The position numbers and the translations under genes were made by a program. Below, in pieces: positions 32,524 to 42,259 of a DNA stretch of 64,000 bases. This stretch comes from Methanocaldococcus villosus KIN24-T80 (GTDB taxonomy: Archaea; AGJL01; Methanococci; Methanococcales; Methanocaldococcaceae), in contig NZ_AQUK01000001.1 in assembly GCF_000371805.1 (NCBI RefSeq), positions 434,001 to 498,000 on the forward strand, read 5' to 3'. Numbering within the stretch: the stretch's first letter is position 1; the number at the start of each line of letters is the position of its first letter. A model generated the notes under the pieces. The model did not search any database. It was given only the letters and a program-made list of their open reading frames with translations, and was not told the origin of the DNA.

Positions 32524-33075
32524 TTGTTATATTTTGCTACAGGAAATATAAACAAAGTAAAAGAGGCAGAGATTATCTTAAAAGATATTAAAATTCAGCA
32601 AATAAATATTAAGTATCCTGAAATTCAAGGTAGTTTAGAAGAAGTAGCAGAATTTGGAGCAAAGTATGTGTATAATATAATAAAAAAACCTGTAATTGTT
32701 GAAGATTCTGGATTTTTTGTTGAAGCCTTGAATGGATTTCCTGGGCCTTATTCAAGATATGTTCAAGAAACTATTGGAAATGAAGGAATATTAAAATTAT
32801 TAGAAGATAAAGATAATAGAAATGCTTATTTTAAATGTGTAATTGGATATTGTGATGAAAATGGAGTTAAACTTTTCTCTGGAATTATAAGAGGAAAAGT
32901 ATCAGAAGAGATTAGAGGAGAACATGGATTTGCATATGATAGTATATTTATTCCAGAAGGGGAAAGTAGAACATTTGCTGAGATGAGTAGAGAAGAAAAA
33001 AGTAGAATATCACATAGAAAATTAGCTTTTGATAAGTTAAGAGAATTTCTAAAAAGGGGAAAGTATGAGATTTAA
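32524..33075 (+). CDS. XTP/dITP pyrophosphatase (HAM1/RdgB), TTG start
   Basis: 183 residues from TTG 32524, 5 bases after GGTGA. This start gives [15 protein letters not shown], aligning with the M. jannaschii MJ0226 N-terminus; the ATG 24 bases upstream adds residues the family lacks. Other motifs: [32 protein letters not shown] and [10 protein letters not shown]. It hydrolyses non-canonical XTP and (d)ITP to monophosphates, cleaning the nucleotide pool. The gene overlaps sepS by 11 bases. Confidence 0.93.
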   Translation: MLYFATGNINKVKEAEIILKDIKIQQINIKYPEIQGSLEEVAEFGAKYVYNIIKKPVIVEDSGFFVEALNGFPGPYSRYVQETIGNEGILKLLEDKDNRNAYFKCVIGYCDENGVKLFSGIIRGKVSEEIRGEHGFAYDSIFIPEGESRTFAEMSREEKSRISHRKLAFDKLREFLKRGKYEI

Positions 33076-34681
33076 TATAAAAGAGGTATTAAATTTAGCA
33101 GAGAGAGATTTTGAAAAAGCTTGGAGAGATAGTAAGAAGTATATAAAAAAGGAGATTAATAAAAGATATCCAAGAATAAATATAGAATATGGCAAACCTC
33201 ATCCCGTTATGGAAGTGATCCAAAGACTTAGAGAAGCATATTTAAGAATGGGTTTTGAAGAGGTAATAAATCCTATTATAGTGGATGAATTGGAAGTTTA
33301 TAAGCAGTTTGGTTCTGAAGCTATGGCTGTATTGGATAGATGTTTCTACTTAGCTGGTTTACCCAGACCTGATGTAGGATTGAGTAAGGAAAAGATAGAA
33401 ATAATTAAAAACTTAAATATAGATATTGATGATAATAAAGCTGAAAGGCTTAGGGAGACATTACACAAATATAAAAAAGGTGAAGTTGATGGAGATGATT
33501 TAATTTATGAAATTTCAAAAGCATTAAACATAGATAATGAACTTGCTTTAAAAGTCTTAGATAAAGCTTTCCCTGAATTTAAGGATCTTAAACCTGAAGC
33601 CTCTTCTCTAACATTGAGAAGCCATATGACTTCAGGATGGTTCATAACATTAAGCCATTTAATTAAAAAAAGAGATCTACCTATAAAATTATTTTCAATA
33701 GATAGATGTTTTAGAAGAGAACAAAGAGAAGATAGGAGTCATTTATATAGCTATCATTCAGCTTCATGTGTTATTGCTGATGAAGATGTATCTGAAGATG
33801 AGGGAAAAGCTGTTGCTGAAGCATTATTAAAACAGTTTGGATTCACAAAATTTAAGTTCAAATTGGATGAAAAGAAGAGTAAATATTACACTCCAGAAAC
33901 TCAGACTGAAGTTTATGCATTTCATCCTAAGCTTAATGATTGGATAGAAATTGCTACTTTTGGAGTTTACTCTCCTGTTTCTCTATCTAAATATAATATA
34001 GATGTTCCTGTTATGAACTTAGGTTTGGGTGTAGAAAGGCTTACTATGGTTTTATACAATTACGATGATGTTAGGAGAATGGTTTACCCACAGTTTTATG
34101 AACTGATATTGGATGATATTGAAATAGCAAGAGCTATTAAAATAGATAAAACTCCTATTTTAGATGAATTTCATGATCTTACTTGTGAGATTATAGATAA
34201 GTGTATCAGTCATAAAGATGATATTGCTCCAACATCTATAACATTTGAGAAGACTCTGAAATTTAACAGTGAAAAAAGAAGAATTATAATTAAAATTTTT
34301 GAAAATGAAGAAGGGAAAAAACTGTTAGGTCCTTCTGTTTTGAATGAAATTTATGTTTATAATGGAAACATATATGGAATACCTAAAAACTTAGAAGGAA
34401 TAAAAGAGGAGTATAGAGATGTGTTAAAAGATGTGAAAGATCATGGGGTGAGTACTGGGATAAGATATATAGATGGGGTTATATATAAACTAACATCTAA
34501 AATAGAAGAAGCTTTAGTCTCTAACATAGATAGGTTTAACTTTAGAGTTACAATAGTTAGGAACTTAAGTGATATCAACTTAAAAGTGGATGATAAAGTT
34601 ATGAAGTATTTAATGAGAAATGAAAAAATTATTGATGTTAGAGGTCCTGTTTTCTTAAATGCTGAAGTAATAATACACTAA
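33065..34681 (+). CDS. sepS: O-phosphoseryl-tRNA synthetase
   Basis: 538 residues of SepRS, the class II enzyme that puts phosphoserine on tRNA-Cys; SepCysS then makes Cys-tRNA. Motif 1 lies around [23 protein letters not shown], motif 2 is [22 protein letters not shown], and motif 3 is [14 protein letters not shown]. The N-terminus FDIKE-like [18 protein letters not shown] and [11 protein letters not shown] (the phosphoserine-binding Thr-Ser) fit the family. The C-terminal anticodon-binding part is complete. It sits 0.6 kb from tRNA-Sec, placing the two methanogen Ser/Cys/Sec pathways side by side. Confidence 0.95.
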   Translation: MRFNIKEVLNLAERDFEKAWRDSKKYIKKEINKRYPRINIEYGKPHPVMEVIQRLREAYLRMGFEEVINPIIVDELEVYKQFGSEAMAVLDRCFYLAGLPRPDVGLSKEKIEIIKNLNIDIDDNKAERLRETLHKYKKGEVDGDDLIYEISKALNIDNELALKVLDKAFPEFKDLKPEASSLTLRSHMTSGWFITLSHLIKKRDLPIKLFSIDRCFRREQREDRSHLYSYHSASCVIADEDVSEDEGKAVAEALLKQFGFTKFKFKLDEKKSKYYTPETQTEVYAFHPKLNDWIEIATFGVYSPVSLSKYNIDVPVMNLGLGVERLTMVLYNYDDVRRMVYPQFYELILDDIEIARAIKIDKTPILDEFHDLTCEIIDKCISHKDDIAPTSITFEKTLKFNSEKRRIIIKIFENEEGKKLLGPSVLNEIYVYNGNIYGIPKNLEGIKEEYRDVLKDVKDHGVSTGIRYIDGVIYKLTSKIEEALVSNIDRFNFRVTIVRNLSDINLKVDDKVMKYLMRNEKIIDVRGPVFLNAEVIIH

Positions 34682-35964
34682 CTTTTTAAAACTTTCATCT
34701 TTTTATACTTTATCATAAATGTTCCCACACAAATTCCTAAAATTATTGTTAATAAGATTATCCAAAATTCTAATGGAAAACTTAAAAATTTTATATGATC
34801 TAAAATCTCCTCTTTTCCTGAGGTATATAGAAGAATATGAACAGCTTCTAAGGCATAAACTCCAAATATCCCCACTTCTAAAACTTCCATAGCTTCTCCT
34901 AAGGCTACTTGATATTTTGTATTTTTAGCTAATTGGTTAGCAATTTCTCTTTCAAAATCTTCTGATAGTGTTGTAAGTAATCTTGTTAAGCTTGTTGCTA
35001 ACTTTTCATTACATTCTAAGAGATTTTTTATCTCAAGCATTCTATACTTTAACCTCTCCAATTTCATTTTAGTATCTACCTCTTCTAACAAATATAAATC
35101 AAAATCTCCAAAATTTGGAGGATATAATGAATTTAAAACTTCAATAATTTCATTTAAATAGTTATATGCCATCTCTATAACAGACAGTTCTCTATCAATT
35201 TTACTCAGTTCTGCCCTAACTTTTGATATGTCTTTTATATCAACATTTTCTAATAAACCACTTATACTTTCTAATTTTGATGCTATAGTATTAAGTTTAA
35301 AAAATAGATCTTTTGAAACTCCTGTTATACTTCTAATAAAGGAATAATAGTAGACAAACCTCTCAAACTTCTCTATATTGCTAGATGATATATAAATTCC
35401 ATACTCTCCAAAAACAATCAACCCTTCACTCAACTTTACAATTCTTTTTATCATCCCTATAACTTTACTAATTTCTTTAATATCTTCAACATCATTTTCT
35501 GTTAAAATTGTTATATGTTTATATAATTTAATATCTCCATAGAGTGTCTCTAAAATATACCTCTGTGAAGATGTTATTAGATAACTCATTATTCTTGATG
35601 AGTCTAAGATTAAATCAGGGATGATAAAGGAGAGTTGATCAATAGTTATATTTTTTGGTTCTATGATTTCAGAAGAATAAAGGCATCTGCCAAGATAATC
35701 AATATATATAAAAACATCTTTATTTCCAATATTTGCTGTAAATTTAACAGAAGTTTCAGGAATAAAATCAATAATACTAACTGTTGTTTTATATTTAGCT
35801 ATTTCAAAAATAGCTTTATTTTTAATATCTCTATTCTCTGTTCCTGTAAAATACTTTTTTCTTTTTTGAAACTCTTTTAATGTTATTCTATTTATAAATT
35901 CTGCCATATGGTTTTTCCCAAATGGAATCCATTCAGTTAGCACAACTATGGTTTTATATCCCAT
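34678..35964 (-). CDS. Unknown membrane-anchored protein, Methanocaldococcus-type
   Basis: 428 residues. Residues 1-70 open with a hydrophobic strand ([17 protein letters not shown]). The middle (residues 210-330) is rich in charged helices likely to form coiled coils ([48 protein letters not shown]). The end has one or two membrane segments, clearly [23 protein letters not shown], followed by a basic cytoplasmic tail. A CorA-like helix bundle is conceivable, but no GMN motif is seen. It overlaps the preceding small gene by 19 bases. Function not recognised. Confidence 0.55.
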   Translation of the reverse strand: MGYKTIVVLTEWIPFGKNHMAEFINRITLKEFQKRKKYFTGTENRDIKNKAIFEIAKYKTTVSIIDFIPETSVKFTANIGNKDVFIYIDYLGRCLYSSEIIEPKNITIDQLSFIIPDLILDSSRIMSYLITSSQRYILETLYGDIKLYKHITILTENDVEDIKEISKVIGMIKRIVKLSEGLIVFGEYGIYISSSNIEKFERFVYYYSFIRSITGVSKDLFFKLNTIASKLESISGLLENVDIKDISKVRAELSKIDRELSVIEMAYNYLNEIIEVLNSLYPPNFGDFDLYLLEEVDTKMKLERLKYRMLEIKNLLECNEKLATSLTRLLTTLSEDFEREIANQLAKNTKYQVALGEAMEVLEVGIFGVYALEAVHILLYTSGKEEILDHIKFLSFPLEFWIILLTIILGICVGTFMIKYKKMKVLKS

Positions 35965-36461
35965 AATGATACCTTCATAATATAACTCTTTGACTTATAC
36001 TTAATCCTCTCTAACTCAGTTAAAATTATATCTAAATCTCCTTCTTTAGACTTAATTTTTATTCCATTTTCAGTAATTATTATTTCCTTTAAATTTCCAT
36101 TTTCATCTAAAATAGTTTTCTCTATTATTTCTTTATCTTTCTCGCTAAAATTATAGTTCAAGCTTTTTCCAATTTTATAACCAACTATAAATTCATTTAA
36201 CCCCTTAATAGAAAGTAGGATCTCACTTATATACCCATTATCTAAAAGAAAATTTAAATCTTCTAATGCATCATAACTGATATTTATAAACTTTATTTTA
36301 TCCTGCCAAATATAAGGCATGGGAGCATAGGTGTAACTTAAAACTTTAAGTTTAATAAAGTAATATATTAAAGCAAAAACTACTATTTGCCTAACCCATT
36401 TTTTATCATCTCTAGTTAAAAGATAAATAATATAATGCAACTTTTGTTTATTTTCATCCAA
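35946..36461 (-). CDS. Unknown protein in the speB-thpR operon
   Basis: 171 residues from TTG 36461, 8 bases after AAGGAG at the end of thpR; an in-frame GTG at 36470 touches that site and is less likely. The N-terminus ([37 protein letters not shown]) contains a possible membrane helix or buried hydrophobic helix. The remainder is a mixed alpha/beta region ending [14 protein letters not shown]. No motif is recognised. Its coupling to the next gene suggests the two products work together; that is inference. Confidence 0.5.
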   Translation of the reverse strand: MDENKQKLHYIIYLLTRDDKKWVRQIVVFALIYYFIKLKVLSYTYAPMPYIWQDKIKFINISYDALEDLNFLLDNGYISEILLSIKGLNEFIVGYKIGKSLNYNFSEKDKEIIEKTILDENGNLKEIIITENGIKIKSKEGDLDIILTELERIKYKSKSYIMKVSLWDIKP

Positions 36462-36463
36462 AT

Positions 36464-36985
36464 TTACCACTCCTTTATAATTTCATAAATAGGCCCTTCT
36501 CTTGTTAAAGTAGATTTATATAATTTTATTTTTTCAGCTGTGAAAGAACCAAATTCAACATTCTTAAACTCTCTTATTCTATCTTTTAATAACTTTTTAT
36601 TCTCTATAAATTTAACCCTACCTATAGTTAGATGTGGAATATAATTATTTTCCTTTTTAAAACCTAATGTTGATAATTTTTTGTCTATATCTTTAAATAA
36701 ATCAATTATTTTATCTCCTTCAACACCTACCCAAATAACTCTTATAAAATTCTCATTTGGAAACACTCCTAAATTTTTTAGTTTTATTCTTATTGGTTCT
36801 ATGGATAGGTCAAGATCTAAAATTTTATTTAATAAATTTTCATCAACTTCTCCTAAGAACTTCACTGTTATATGCAAATTTTCTTTTTCAACAAGTTTTA
36901 TTCCTTTAATTTTAAAACTTTTCTGAAACTCATAAATCTTGTTTTTTATATCTTTTGGAATGTCTATAGCTAAAAATAATCTCAT
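36464..36985 (-). CDS. thpR: RNA 2',3'-cyclic phosphodiesterase (2H family)
   Basis: 173 residues with the two HxTx motifs of 2H phosphoesterases: [12 protein letters not shown] (about residue 40) and [10 protein letters not shown] (about residue 124). The N-terminus [13 protein letters not shown] is typical of the LigT/ThpR family. It opens 2',3'-cyclic phosphates to 2'-phosphates and can ligate tRNA halves in vitro in bacterial relatives. The ATG at 36983-36985 lies directly after the Trm112-like gene, 1 base from its stop. Confidence 0.88.
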   Translation of the reverse strand: MRLFLAIDIPKDIKNKIYEFQKSFKIKGIKLVEKENLHITVKFLGEVDENLLNKILDLDLSIEPIRIKLKNLGVFPNENFIRVIWVGVEGDKIIDLFKDIDKKLSTLGFKKENNYIPHLTIGRVKFIENKKLLKDRIREFKNVEFGSFTAEKIKLYKSTLTREGPIYEIIKEW

Positions 36986-36986
36986 G

Positions 36987-37133
36987 TTATCTCCTCAAAA
37001 GAATTGGGATACCTTCTATTATATCAAACACCCTTTTACACTTTTTACATACTAATTTATTACTATCTAAATACAAATCTCCTCCACAGTATGGACATTG
37101 TAAGATCTCCAAATATTTCTCTATCCAACTCAT
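36987..37133 (-). CDS. Trm112-like zinc-ribbon protein (48 residues)
   Basis: A short gene whose ATG overlaps the speB stop (ATGA). The product starts [11 protein letters not shown], then [33 protein letters not shown]. This is the Trm112/YcaR pattern: CPxC...CxxC zinc ribbon, a Y/F before D/E, and the terminal GIPILL. Trm112 proteins act as obligate partners that stabilise methyltransferases acting on tRNA, rRNA and release factors. This copy is very short but has all four cysteines. It lies immediately before thpR. Archaeal aRF1, a known Trm112-dependent methylation target in other systems, is encoded at 42256-43503. Confidence 0.75.
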   Translation of the reverse strand: MSWIEKYLEILQCPYCGGDLYLDSNKLVCKKCKRVFDIIEGIPILLRR

Positions 37134-37975
37134 AGTATCATTAGCATCAACTCTCTTGCTATTTTAGCTGCAGTTATTGCTGTTATATTAGCTAGATCAT
37201 ATATTGGAGCTACCTCAACAATATCAAATCCTACAATCATATCTTTAACATCTCTTAATAGATATAGTGAATTAAATAGCTCTTTTGTTGTAAATCCACA
37301 TGGTTCTGGAGTTCCTGTTCCTGGAGCAAAAGCAGGGTCAAGAACATCAATGTCAATTGTTACATATATTGGTTTATTTATATCTTTAATTATATCAATA
37401 TCTTCTTCATTTAATAACCTCTGCTTAGAGTATATATTACACTTCTTTATAAACTCCCACTCTTCTTTATCTCCACTTCTAACTCCAAACTGAAAAATGT
37501 TTTTATTAATCTCATATATCCTTCTCATAACACAGGCATGTGATAAGGGGTTTCCCAAATATTCATCTCTTAAATCACAGTGGGCATCAAACTGAATAAC
37601 AATAAAATCATTATAAATCTCTTTTACTGCTTTAATTATTGGAAATGTAATTGAATGTTCTCCGCCAAAAATAATAGGCTTTTTACCATCATTAAGTATA
37701 TTTTTTATGGTATTTGTTATTAAATTAAAAATATCTTTTTGGTTACCATATAAATCAAGGTCTTTTAAATCACAGTATTTTACTTCTGTAAGATCTCTAT
37801 CCAATATTGGGCTATAACTTTCTAATCCCCATGAGGCCTCTCTTATAGCTTTCCCCCCATCTCTTGCTCCAGGTTTAAAAGAGGTGGTTTCATCATAAGG
37901 AATGGATATAATAACCCCATCAGCAGATTTATAATCAGCATCAGCTAACATATATTTAGATAGATCTATAAACAC
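37130..37975 (-). CDS. speB: Agmatinase (ureohydrolase)
   Basis: 281 residues of the binuclear manganese ureohydrolase family. Metal ligands appear in [11 protein letters not shown] (about 112), [14 protein letters not shown] (about 133), and [22 protein letters not shown] (about 212). [12 protein letters not shown] follows. It hydrolyses agmatine to putrescine and urea, feeding the polyamine pathway that ends in BpsA (22591-23643). Start ATG is preceded by GGTGATA. It heads a five-gene minus-strand operon. Confidence 0.9.
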   Translation of the reverse strand: MFIDLSKYMLADADYKSADGVIISIPYDETTSFKPGARDGGKAIREASWGLESYSPILDRDLTEVKYCDLKDLDLYGNQKDIFNLITNTIKNILNDGKKPIIFGGEHSITFPIIKAVKEIYNDFIVIQFDAHCDLRDEYLGNPLSHACVMRRIYEINKNIFQFGVRSGDKEEWEFIKKCNIYSKQRLLNEEDIDIIKDINKPIYVTIDIDVLDPAFAPGTGTPEPCGFTTKELFNSLYLLRDVKDMIVGFDIVEVAPIYDLANITAITAAKIARELMLMIL

Positions 37976-38025
37976 ATTATCACCAATATATTTTTATATA
38001 TGAATATAAATATTAAAAAAAGAAT

Positions 38026-38331
38026 TTAGCCAAAGAGTGCAGCCAAACCAGCAACAGCAGCAGTTTCTTCTTCCTTCTTCTCTTCTTTCTTCTCCTCTTT
38101 AGCTTCCTCTTTCTTCTCTTCTACTGCTGGAGCTGGAGCTGCTACAGCTACTGGCATTGCTGCATTAGCAATAGCTTCATCAATATTAACTCCCTCTAAT
38201 CCAGCTACTAATGCCTTTATTCTAGCTTCATCAACTTCTATTCCTGCAGCCTGCAAAACAGCTTTTAAGTTCTCTTCATTAATCTCTTTTCCTGCTGAGT
38301 GTAATAGTAGTGCTGCATATATGTACTCCAT
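38026..38331 (-). CDS. rpl12: Ribosomal protein P1/L12 (stalk)
   Basis: 101 residues of archaeal L12/P1. An N-terminal dimerisation helical domain ([34 protein letters not shown]) is followed by an Ala-Pro hinge, an acidic-basic tail of [12 protein letters not shown] repeats and the factor-binding end GLAALFG. Three dimers bind P0 in the stalk. The gene has its own promoter after the P0 gene. Its tail is identical at DNA level to that of P0 over 85 bases. Confidence 0.95.
   Translation of the reverse strand: MEYIYAALLLHSAGKEINEENLKAVLQAAGIEVDEARIKALVAGLEGVNIDEAIANAAMPVAVAAPAPAVEEKKEEAKEEKKEEKKEEETAAVAGLAALFG
38057..38141. repeat. 85-base perfect direct repeat, L12 copy
   Basis: This stretch is identical to 38455-38539 in the P0 gene, 398 bases apart on the same strand. 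It encodes the shared [16 protein letters not shown] tail. The identity includes all synonymous positions, unlike the flanks, so recent homogenisation by recombination is likelier than selection on protein alone. Confidence 0.9.
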
Positions 38332-38410
38332 ATTTTACACCTCTCTTTATTTTTTGTGTTTCTTATGGTTAAAATTTATAGAAAGATTTAGAAAGATAAT
38401 TAACTAATAG

Positions 38411-38429
38411 AATATAAATAATTTTCGGT
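38411..38429 (-). promoter_or_regulatory. Internal promoter for rpl12
   Basis: On the minus strand ACCGAAAA (BRE, 38422-38429) is followed by TTTATATT (TATA, 38411-38418). Initiation near 38390 gives a leader of about 60 bases before rpl12. A separate L12 promoter fits the need for several copies of L12 per P0. Confidence 0.65.
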
Positions 38430-39443
38430 TTAGAATAATAGGGCTAAACCTGCTGCAGCAGTTTCTTCTTCCTTCTTCTCTTCTTTCTTCTCCTCTTTAG
38501 CTTCCTCTTTCTTCTCTTCTACTGCTGGAGCTGGAGCTGATGACATTAAGTTTTTAATTTCTTCATCTAATGCTTCATCAGGCAGTAATTTTGCTAAAGC
38601 TAAAGCTTGAGCTTGAGCTTTTGCTAATATATCTCCAGCAGTATCTTTTGTTACATAACATGATTCTAATGCTAATGCCTTTGCCTCCATAAATGCCTTT
38701 TGTATTAACATTGGCAATACTTCCTTTGCTGGATATGCTATATTAAATGCTAAGTTCATTGCATGTTGGTAAGCTGTTTGTATATCACTTAACAACTTAC
38801 TCTCATCAATCTTTAAAACTTCTGGGGTATATATAATTCCATCCTCATAAACAGCTAAGATATCTAACCCTACTTTTATTGGTTTTATTCCTAATTTATT
38901 TAATACTGCAGCTAACTGTGGAGAAACCACTTCTCCTTTCCTAACAACTACTTTATCCTCTTTTATAGCAATTTTACCTTTTTCAATAGCTGCAGGAATT
39001 CCTACAGCTTTTAATTCACTTAAAAATGGACCTGGAGGCATCCCTGTTGAACCCTTTTCAACTTTAATATCACATGGAGCTATTTGCCCTCCTTTAACTG
39101 GAGCAGGACTTTTATTCTCCTCTAATAACTTATATAATTTAAATGGATTCATATCAGTAACTAATATTGCTGCCCCTCTCTCAACATAATTAGCTAATTC
39201 TGCTAACTTAGGATTATTTAATTCCTCAGAAGCCTCTTTTATAGCTCTTTTTATTAGTGTGTTTCTTGACATCCTAAGTTTAACCTTATCTCTTATTTTT
39301 GCCCTAATTTCTTGTAACTGTGGTGCAGGGACATCCATCATATCTACAATAGCAACAACTGGCTTACTTTTTATTAAACTTTTCAATGTTTTAACTTCTT
39401 CAATCTTCCATGGAGCTACATGAGGTTTTACTTTTGTTGTCAT
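38430..39443 (-). CDS. rplP0: Ribosomal protein P0/L10 (stalk base)
   Basis: 337 residues. The rRNA-binding domain includes [24 protein letters not shown] and [12 protein letters not shown], followed by the archaeal insertion domain ([23 protein letters not shown]), helical L12-binding spines ([33 protein letters not shown]), and the conserved tail ending AAAGLALLF. It carries the three L12 dimers and recruits elongation factors. It is 9 bases downstream of rpl1. Its tail repeat is shared with L12. Confidence 0.96.
   Translation of the reverse strand: MTTKVKPHVAPWKIEEVKTLKSLIKSKPVVAIVDMMDVPAPQLQEIRAKIRDKVKLRMSRNTLIKRAIKEASEELNNPKLAELANYVERGAAILVTDMNPFKLYKLLEENKSPAPVKGGQIAPCDIKVEKGSTGMPPGPFLSELKAVGIPAAIEKGKIAIKEDKVVVRKGEVVSPQLAAVLNKLGIKPIKVGLDILAVYEDGIIYTPEVLKIDESKLLSDIQTAYQHAMNLAFNIAYPAKEVLPMLIQKAFMEAKALALESCYVTKDTAGDILAKAQAQALALAKLLPDEALDEEIKNLMSSAPAPAVEEKKEEAKEEKKEEKKEEETAAAGLALLF
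38455..38539. repeat. 85-base perfect direct repeat, P0 copy
   Basis: Second copy of the repeat at 38057-38141, within the coding sequence for the P0 charged tail. The bases flanking both ends differ at once, so the boundaries are sharp. Confidence 0.9.
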
Positions 39444-39452
39444 ATTAACACC

Positions 39453-40118
39453 TTATTTCTTTTTAACTTTTTCTTTCTCCTTTTCTATCTTAACTGCTGG
39501 ACCCATTGTTAGTTTGACATAAGCATCTTTTATATGATACAATCCTTTTTCATACTTTTTAGCTACAACATTTAAAACTGCTTCAATATTATCAACTATT
39601 TGCTCATCACTCATTTTTTCATTACCTACAAGAACTTGGAAATATGGCTTATCTCTTGTATTAATAACTACTGTCTTTTTTAATCTTTCTACTAATGGTT
39701 TTATATCCGCGTTAGCTGGCACTGGTTTTGGCATCTTACCTCTGGGACCTAATATAACCCCAAAGTATCTACCAATCAATGGCATTAAATCTGCTTGAGC
39801 TATAAAGAAGTCATGAGCTTTAGCTATTTTTCTTAACTGTCTTTTATTTTTCCCAAGTTCCTCTATCTGATCTTTTCTTATAACTGTTAAACCCAGCTCT
39901 TCAGCTTGCTGAGCTAATGGTCCTTCAGCTATAACAGCAATCTTAGCTTCTTTTCCTCTACCATGTGGTAAAACTACTTCAGCTTTTATTCTATTTTCTG
40001 GTTTTCTCATGTCTAATTCTTTTAATGTTGCAATGAATTCAAATGATTGAGTAAAATTTCTTGGCTTTGCTAAAGAACGAGCTTCTTTTACAGCTTTCAA
40101 TATCGCTTCTCTATCCAT
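39453..40118 (-). CDS. rpl1: Ribosomal protein L1
   Basis: 221 residues. Domain [38 protein letters not shown]; domain [33 protein letters not shown]; the L1 signature [22 protein letters not shown]-terminal basic tail [12 protein letters not shown]. In related Methanococcus species L1 represses its own operon by binding mRNA early in the coding region; the roughly 90-base leader here leaves room for such control, but I did not identify the binding site with confidence. It leads the L1-P0-L12 operon. Confidence 0.96.
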   Translation of the reverse strand: MDREAILKAVKEARSLAKPRNFTQSFEFIATLKELDMRKPENRIKAEVVLPHGRGKEAKIAVIAEGPLAQQAEELGLTVIRKDQIEELGKNKRQLRKIAKAHDFFIAQADLMPLIGRYFGVILGPRGKMPKPVPANADIKPLVERLKKTVVINTRDKPYFQVLVGNEKMSDEQIVDNIEAVLNVVAKKYEKGLYHIKDAYVKLTMGPAVKIEKEKEKVKKK

Positions 40119-40227
40119 GCTCTCATCCTTATAAAATTTTTGTTTTAAAGGGATAAAAATAATAAATCTATTTCCAGTGTTTAAAATAGTTTAGTTAAAA
40201 GATTATTGATTTTAATATTTCCTTATC

Positions 40228-40244
40228 TATATAAAACTTTCGGT
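40228..40244 (-). promoter_or_regulatory. Promoter of the rpl1-rplP0-rpl12 operon
   Basis: ACCGAAAG (BRE) directly precedes TTTTATATA (TATA) on the minus strand. Initiation is expected near 40206, giving an unusually long leader of about 88 bases before rpl1. Confidence 0.7.
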
Positions 40245-40251
40245 ATTTTAT

Positions 40252-41148
40252 TCATAAATTAAACCCATGTCTTTTTAATCTATTTAAAACCATATCCCAT
40301 GTTGGCAAATTAGTTTGTGATCCTTTTGCTTCAACAACAAAAGATGCTGCTGCTGAAGCTATTAAACCACACTTTTCCAATGGATATTTTTTTAAATATG
40401 CTACTAAAAATCCTGCTCTATATGCATCTCCTGCCCCAGTGGGATCAACAACTTTAGCTTTAATAACAGGAATTTCTATTTTTTTATTCTCTTCTGTATA
40501 TATAGTACTTCCTTTCTCTCCTTTTGTTACCACTAATATGTCAACATATTTTAAAAAATCATCTAAATTAAAATTTAACATCTTACTAATCCTATCAAAT
40601 TCATATTTATTTAAAAATAAAAAATTTGTATGTTTTATTAATTCTCTAAGACTATTTTCACTATATTGTGGCAAATCTTGTCCAGGATCAAAAGAAACTA
40701 TAGCCTTTCCATAAGCTTTTTTTGCAGCCCTTAAATTATAATCAGGATCTCCAGTAGCTATATGAACTATATTAGTATCAAAATTTGGAGGATTTAATTC
40801 TTTATAGTGTTTAGCAGCCCCCCATAAAAAAAATGTTATCTGATTATTTTCTTTATCTGTAAAAATCCAAGCTTTTGGAGTTTCTTCATCTTCAGAATAA
40901 TAGAGTTTTGATATATTTACTCCTAATTTTTTAAGATATTTTTCATATCTACTATCCTTAAAATCATATCCTACACACGATATTAATTCACAATCCACAC
41001 CTAACTTCTTTATAGCTACAGCAGTATTTGCTGCTGCCCCTCCATAATACAATTTAGCTGATGGAATTTGAACAGAGCTATTGGGTTCTGGAAATCTATC
41101 TATATTAAAAATATAATCTAAAGCTATATGCCCAATACAAGTTATCAT
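40252..41148 (-). CDS. Ribokinase-family nucleoside kinase
   Basis: 298 residues from ATG 41148, 7 bases after GGTGA; the codon before it is TTG. PfkB fold: CIGHIALDYIFNIDRFPE, YYGGAAANTAVAIKKLGV (substrate loop), GYDFKDSRYEKYLKKLGV, FDPGQDLPQY, and the anion-hole motif VVDPTGAGDAYRAGFLVAY with catalytic Asp. It closely resembles the characterised M. jannaschii nucleoside kinase MJ0406, which phosphorylates inosine, guanosine and cytidine. Fructokinase-type activity is the alternative. Confidence 0.8.
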   Translation of the reverse strand: MITCIGHIALDYIFNIDRFPEPNSSVQIPSAKLYYGGAAANTAVAIKKLGVDCELISCVGYDFKDSRYEKYLKKLGVNISKLYYSEDEETPKAWIFTDKENNQITFFLWGAAKHYKELNPPNFDTNIVHIATGDPDYNLRAAKKAYGKAIVSFDPGQDLPQYSENSLRELIKHTNFLFLNKYEFDRISKMLNFNLDDFLKYVDILVVTKGEKGSTIYTEENKKIEIPVIKAKVVDPTGAGDAYRAGFLVAYLKKYPLEKCGLIASAAASFVVEAKGSQTNLPTWDMVLNRLKRHGFNL

Positions 41149-41222
41149 CAATTTTCACCCATAAAGTTAAAGGTGTAATTATTAATATAATGATTATCTA
41201 TAAATTATTAATGGTGAGAGCT

Positions 41223-41606
41223 ATGATAATTTCAGAAAATTCTAAAGCAGAAGACCTAATACCTATAGCAAAAGCTATACATATATTAGTTAATAAATTA
41301 CCTATAACAATGAGGAGTAAAAATTATCCTGGTGTAAGGTTAGAGAAGGGTGAGGTAGTAGATAAGAACTTTGAAGGTTATGTTCTAAAATTAGCTATTG
41401 AGAAAGGGGAAGTAATAAAAGCCACACCCATAATTGGACCATATAAAGGGCTACCTGTAATAGTTGTACCTATAAAAGAAAATGATAAAGTTGTTGGAGC
41501 TGTAGGGGTTGTTGATATTACAGCAGGGATATTTGAAGATATATTAGCCATTGCTAGAAGACCTGAGTTATACAAATTCTTGCCAGAAGATGCATACCCA
41601 AGGTGA
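41223..41606 (+). CDS. DUF2111 protein, methanogen-specific
   Basis: I choose ATG 41223 ([14 protein letters not shown]), 4 bases after GGTGAG; an ATG 33 bases upstream is in frame but has no site. 127 residues: an N-terminal helical part ([17 protein letters not shown]), then a profilin- or PAS-like sheet ([27 protein letters not shown]), ending FLPEDAYPR. The family is DUF2111, found mainly in methanogens and often beside the gene that follows. Sensory-type fold is an inference. The next gene starts 5 bases after its stop. Confidence 0.65.
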   Translation: MIISENSKAEDLIPIAKAIHILVNKLPITMRSKNYPGVRLEKGEVVDKNFEGYVLKLAIEKGEVIKATPIIGPYKGLPVIVVPIKENDKVVGAVGVVDITAGIFEDILAIARRPELYKFLPEDAYPR

Positions 41607-41610
41607 AATC

Positions 41611-42093
41611 ATGAAAAAAGTGTTTATTTTTCCACCAAATAGTTTAATATTAACAGACCTTGTTGAAAGGTTTGGCCATAAACCATTAACATTAAATATA
41701 GTTATTGGAAAACTTGTTAGAAATGCTGAAATAGACAGTCCTCCAATAAATATAACACCTGAAGAACCTAAAAAAGGTTTAAAATATGCTGCTATAGAAG
41801 TTCCTTCTGGAGTTAGAGGAAGACTGGCTTTAATTGGACCATTAATAGAAGAAGCTGAAGCAGCTATAATTATGGAAGATGCTCCAATAGCATTTGGATG
41901 TATTGGATGTCAAAGAACAAATGAATTGACTCTCTATTTAATTAGAAGAAAAAATATTCCAATTTTAAAGGTTAAATATCCAACAAATGAAGAAGAAGCC
42001 GAAATTTTAGTTAATAAAATTGTTAATTTCTTAAAAAGTTTAGAAGGTGATGGTAATGGAATGTCAGAAGGAGAAAAATCTGGAGAGATGTAA
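41611..42093 (+). CDS. Probable methanogenesis marker protein 5 family
   Basis: 160 residues from ATG 41611 after AAGGTGAAATC. The N-terminus is [65 protein letters not shown] contains a CIGC pair that could bind metal or form a disulfide. From memory this matches the methanogenesis marker 5 family, whose biochemical role is unknown. The last 38 bases overlap the start of the DUF6485-like gene in another frame. Confidence 0.58.
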   Translation: MKKVFIFPPNSLILTDLVERFGHKPLTLNIVIGKLVRNAEIDSPPINITPEEPKKGLKYAAIEVPSGVRGRLALIGPLIEEAEAAIIMEDAPIAFGCIGCQRTNELTLYLIRRKNIPILKVKYPTNEEEAEILVNKIVNFLKSLEGDGNGMSEGEKSGEM

Positions 42094-42259
42094 TTGCACT
42101 TATCCTTCATGTAGTAAAAAGGGAATGTGTTGTGAGTGTTTACATTATCATTTAAAAAATAGACAGCTTCCTGCTTGCTGTTTCCCTCCAGAAATAGAAA
42201 AAACATATGATAGAAGCTTTGAAACATTTGCAAAATTAGTTTTAGAAAAAAAGATTTAA
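42056..42259 (+). CDS. Small cysteine-rich protein, DUF6485-like
   Basis: 67 residues from ATG 42056, 5 bases after GGTGA. Nine cysteines include [22 protein letters not shown] and [10 protein letters not shown], with HxxH-like histidine nearby, a likely zinc- or Fe-S-binding miniature. The family is DUF6485, of unknown role. The gene overlaps its upstream neighbour by 38 bases and the convergent aRF1 gene by 4, which supports real, compact coding. A metal-handling role alongside the marker-5-like protein is speculation. Confidence 0.65.
   Translation: MECQKEKNLERCNCTYPSCSKKGMCCECLHYHLKNRQLPACCFPPEIEKTYDRSFETFAKLVLEKKI

Noticed and set aside
38057-38539. The 85-base repeat as a mobile element or duplication target
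   Set aside because: Both copies are in frame within homologous protein tails and lack terminal repeats or a transposase.
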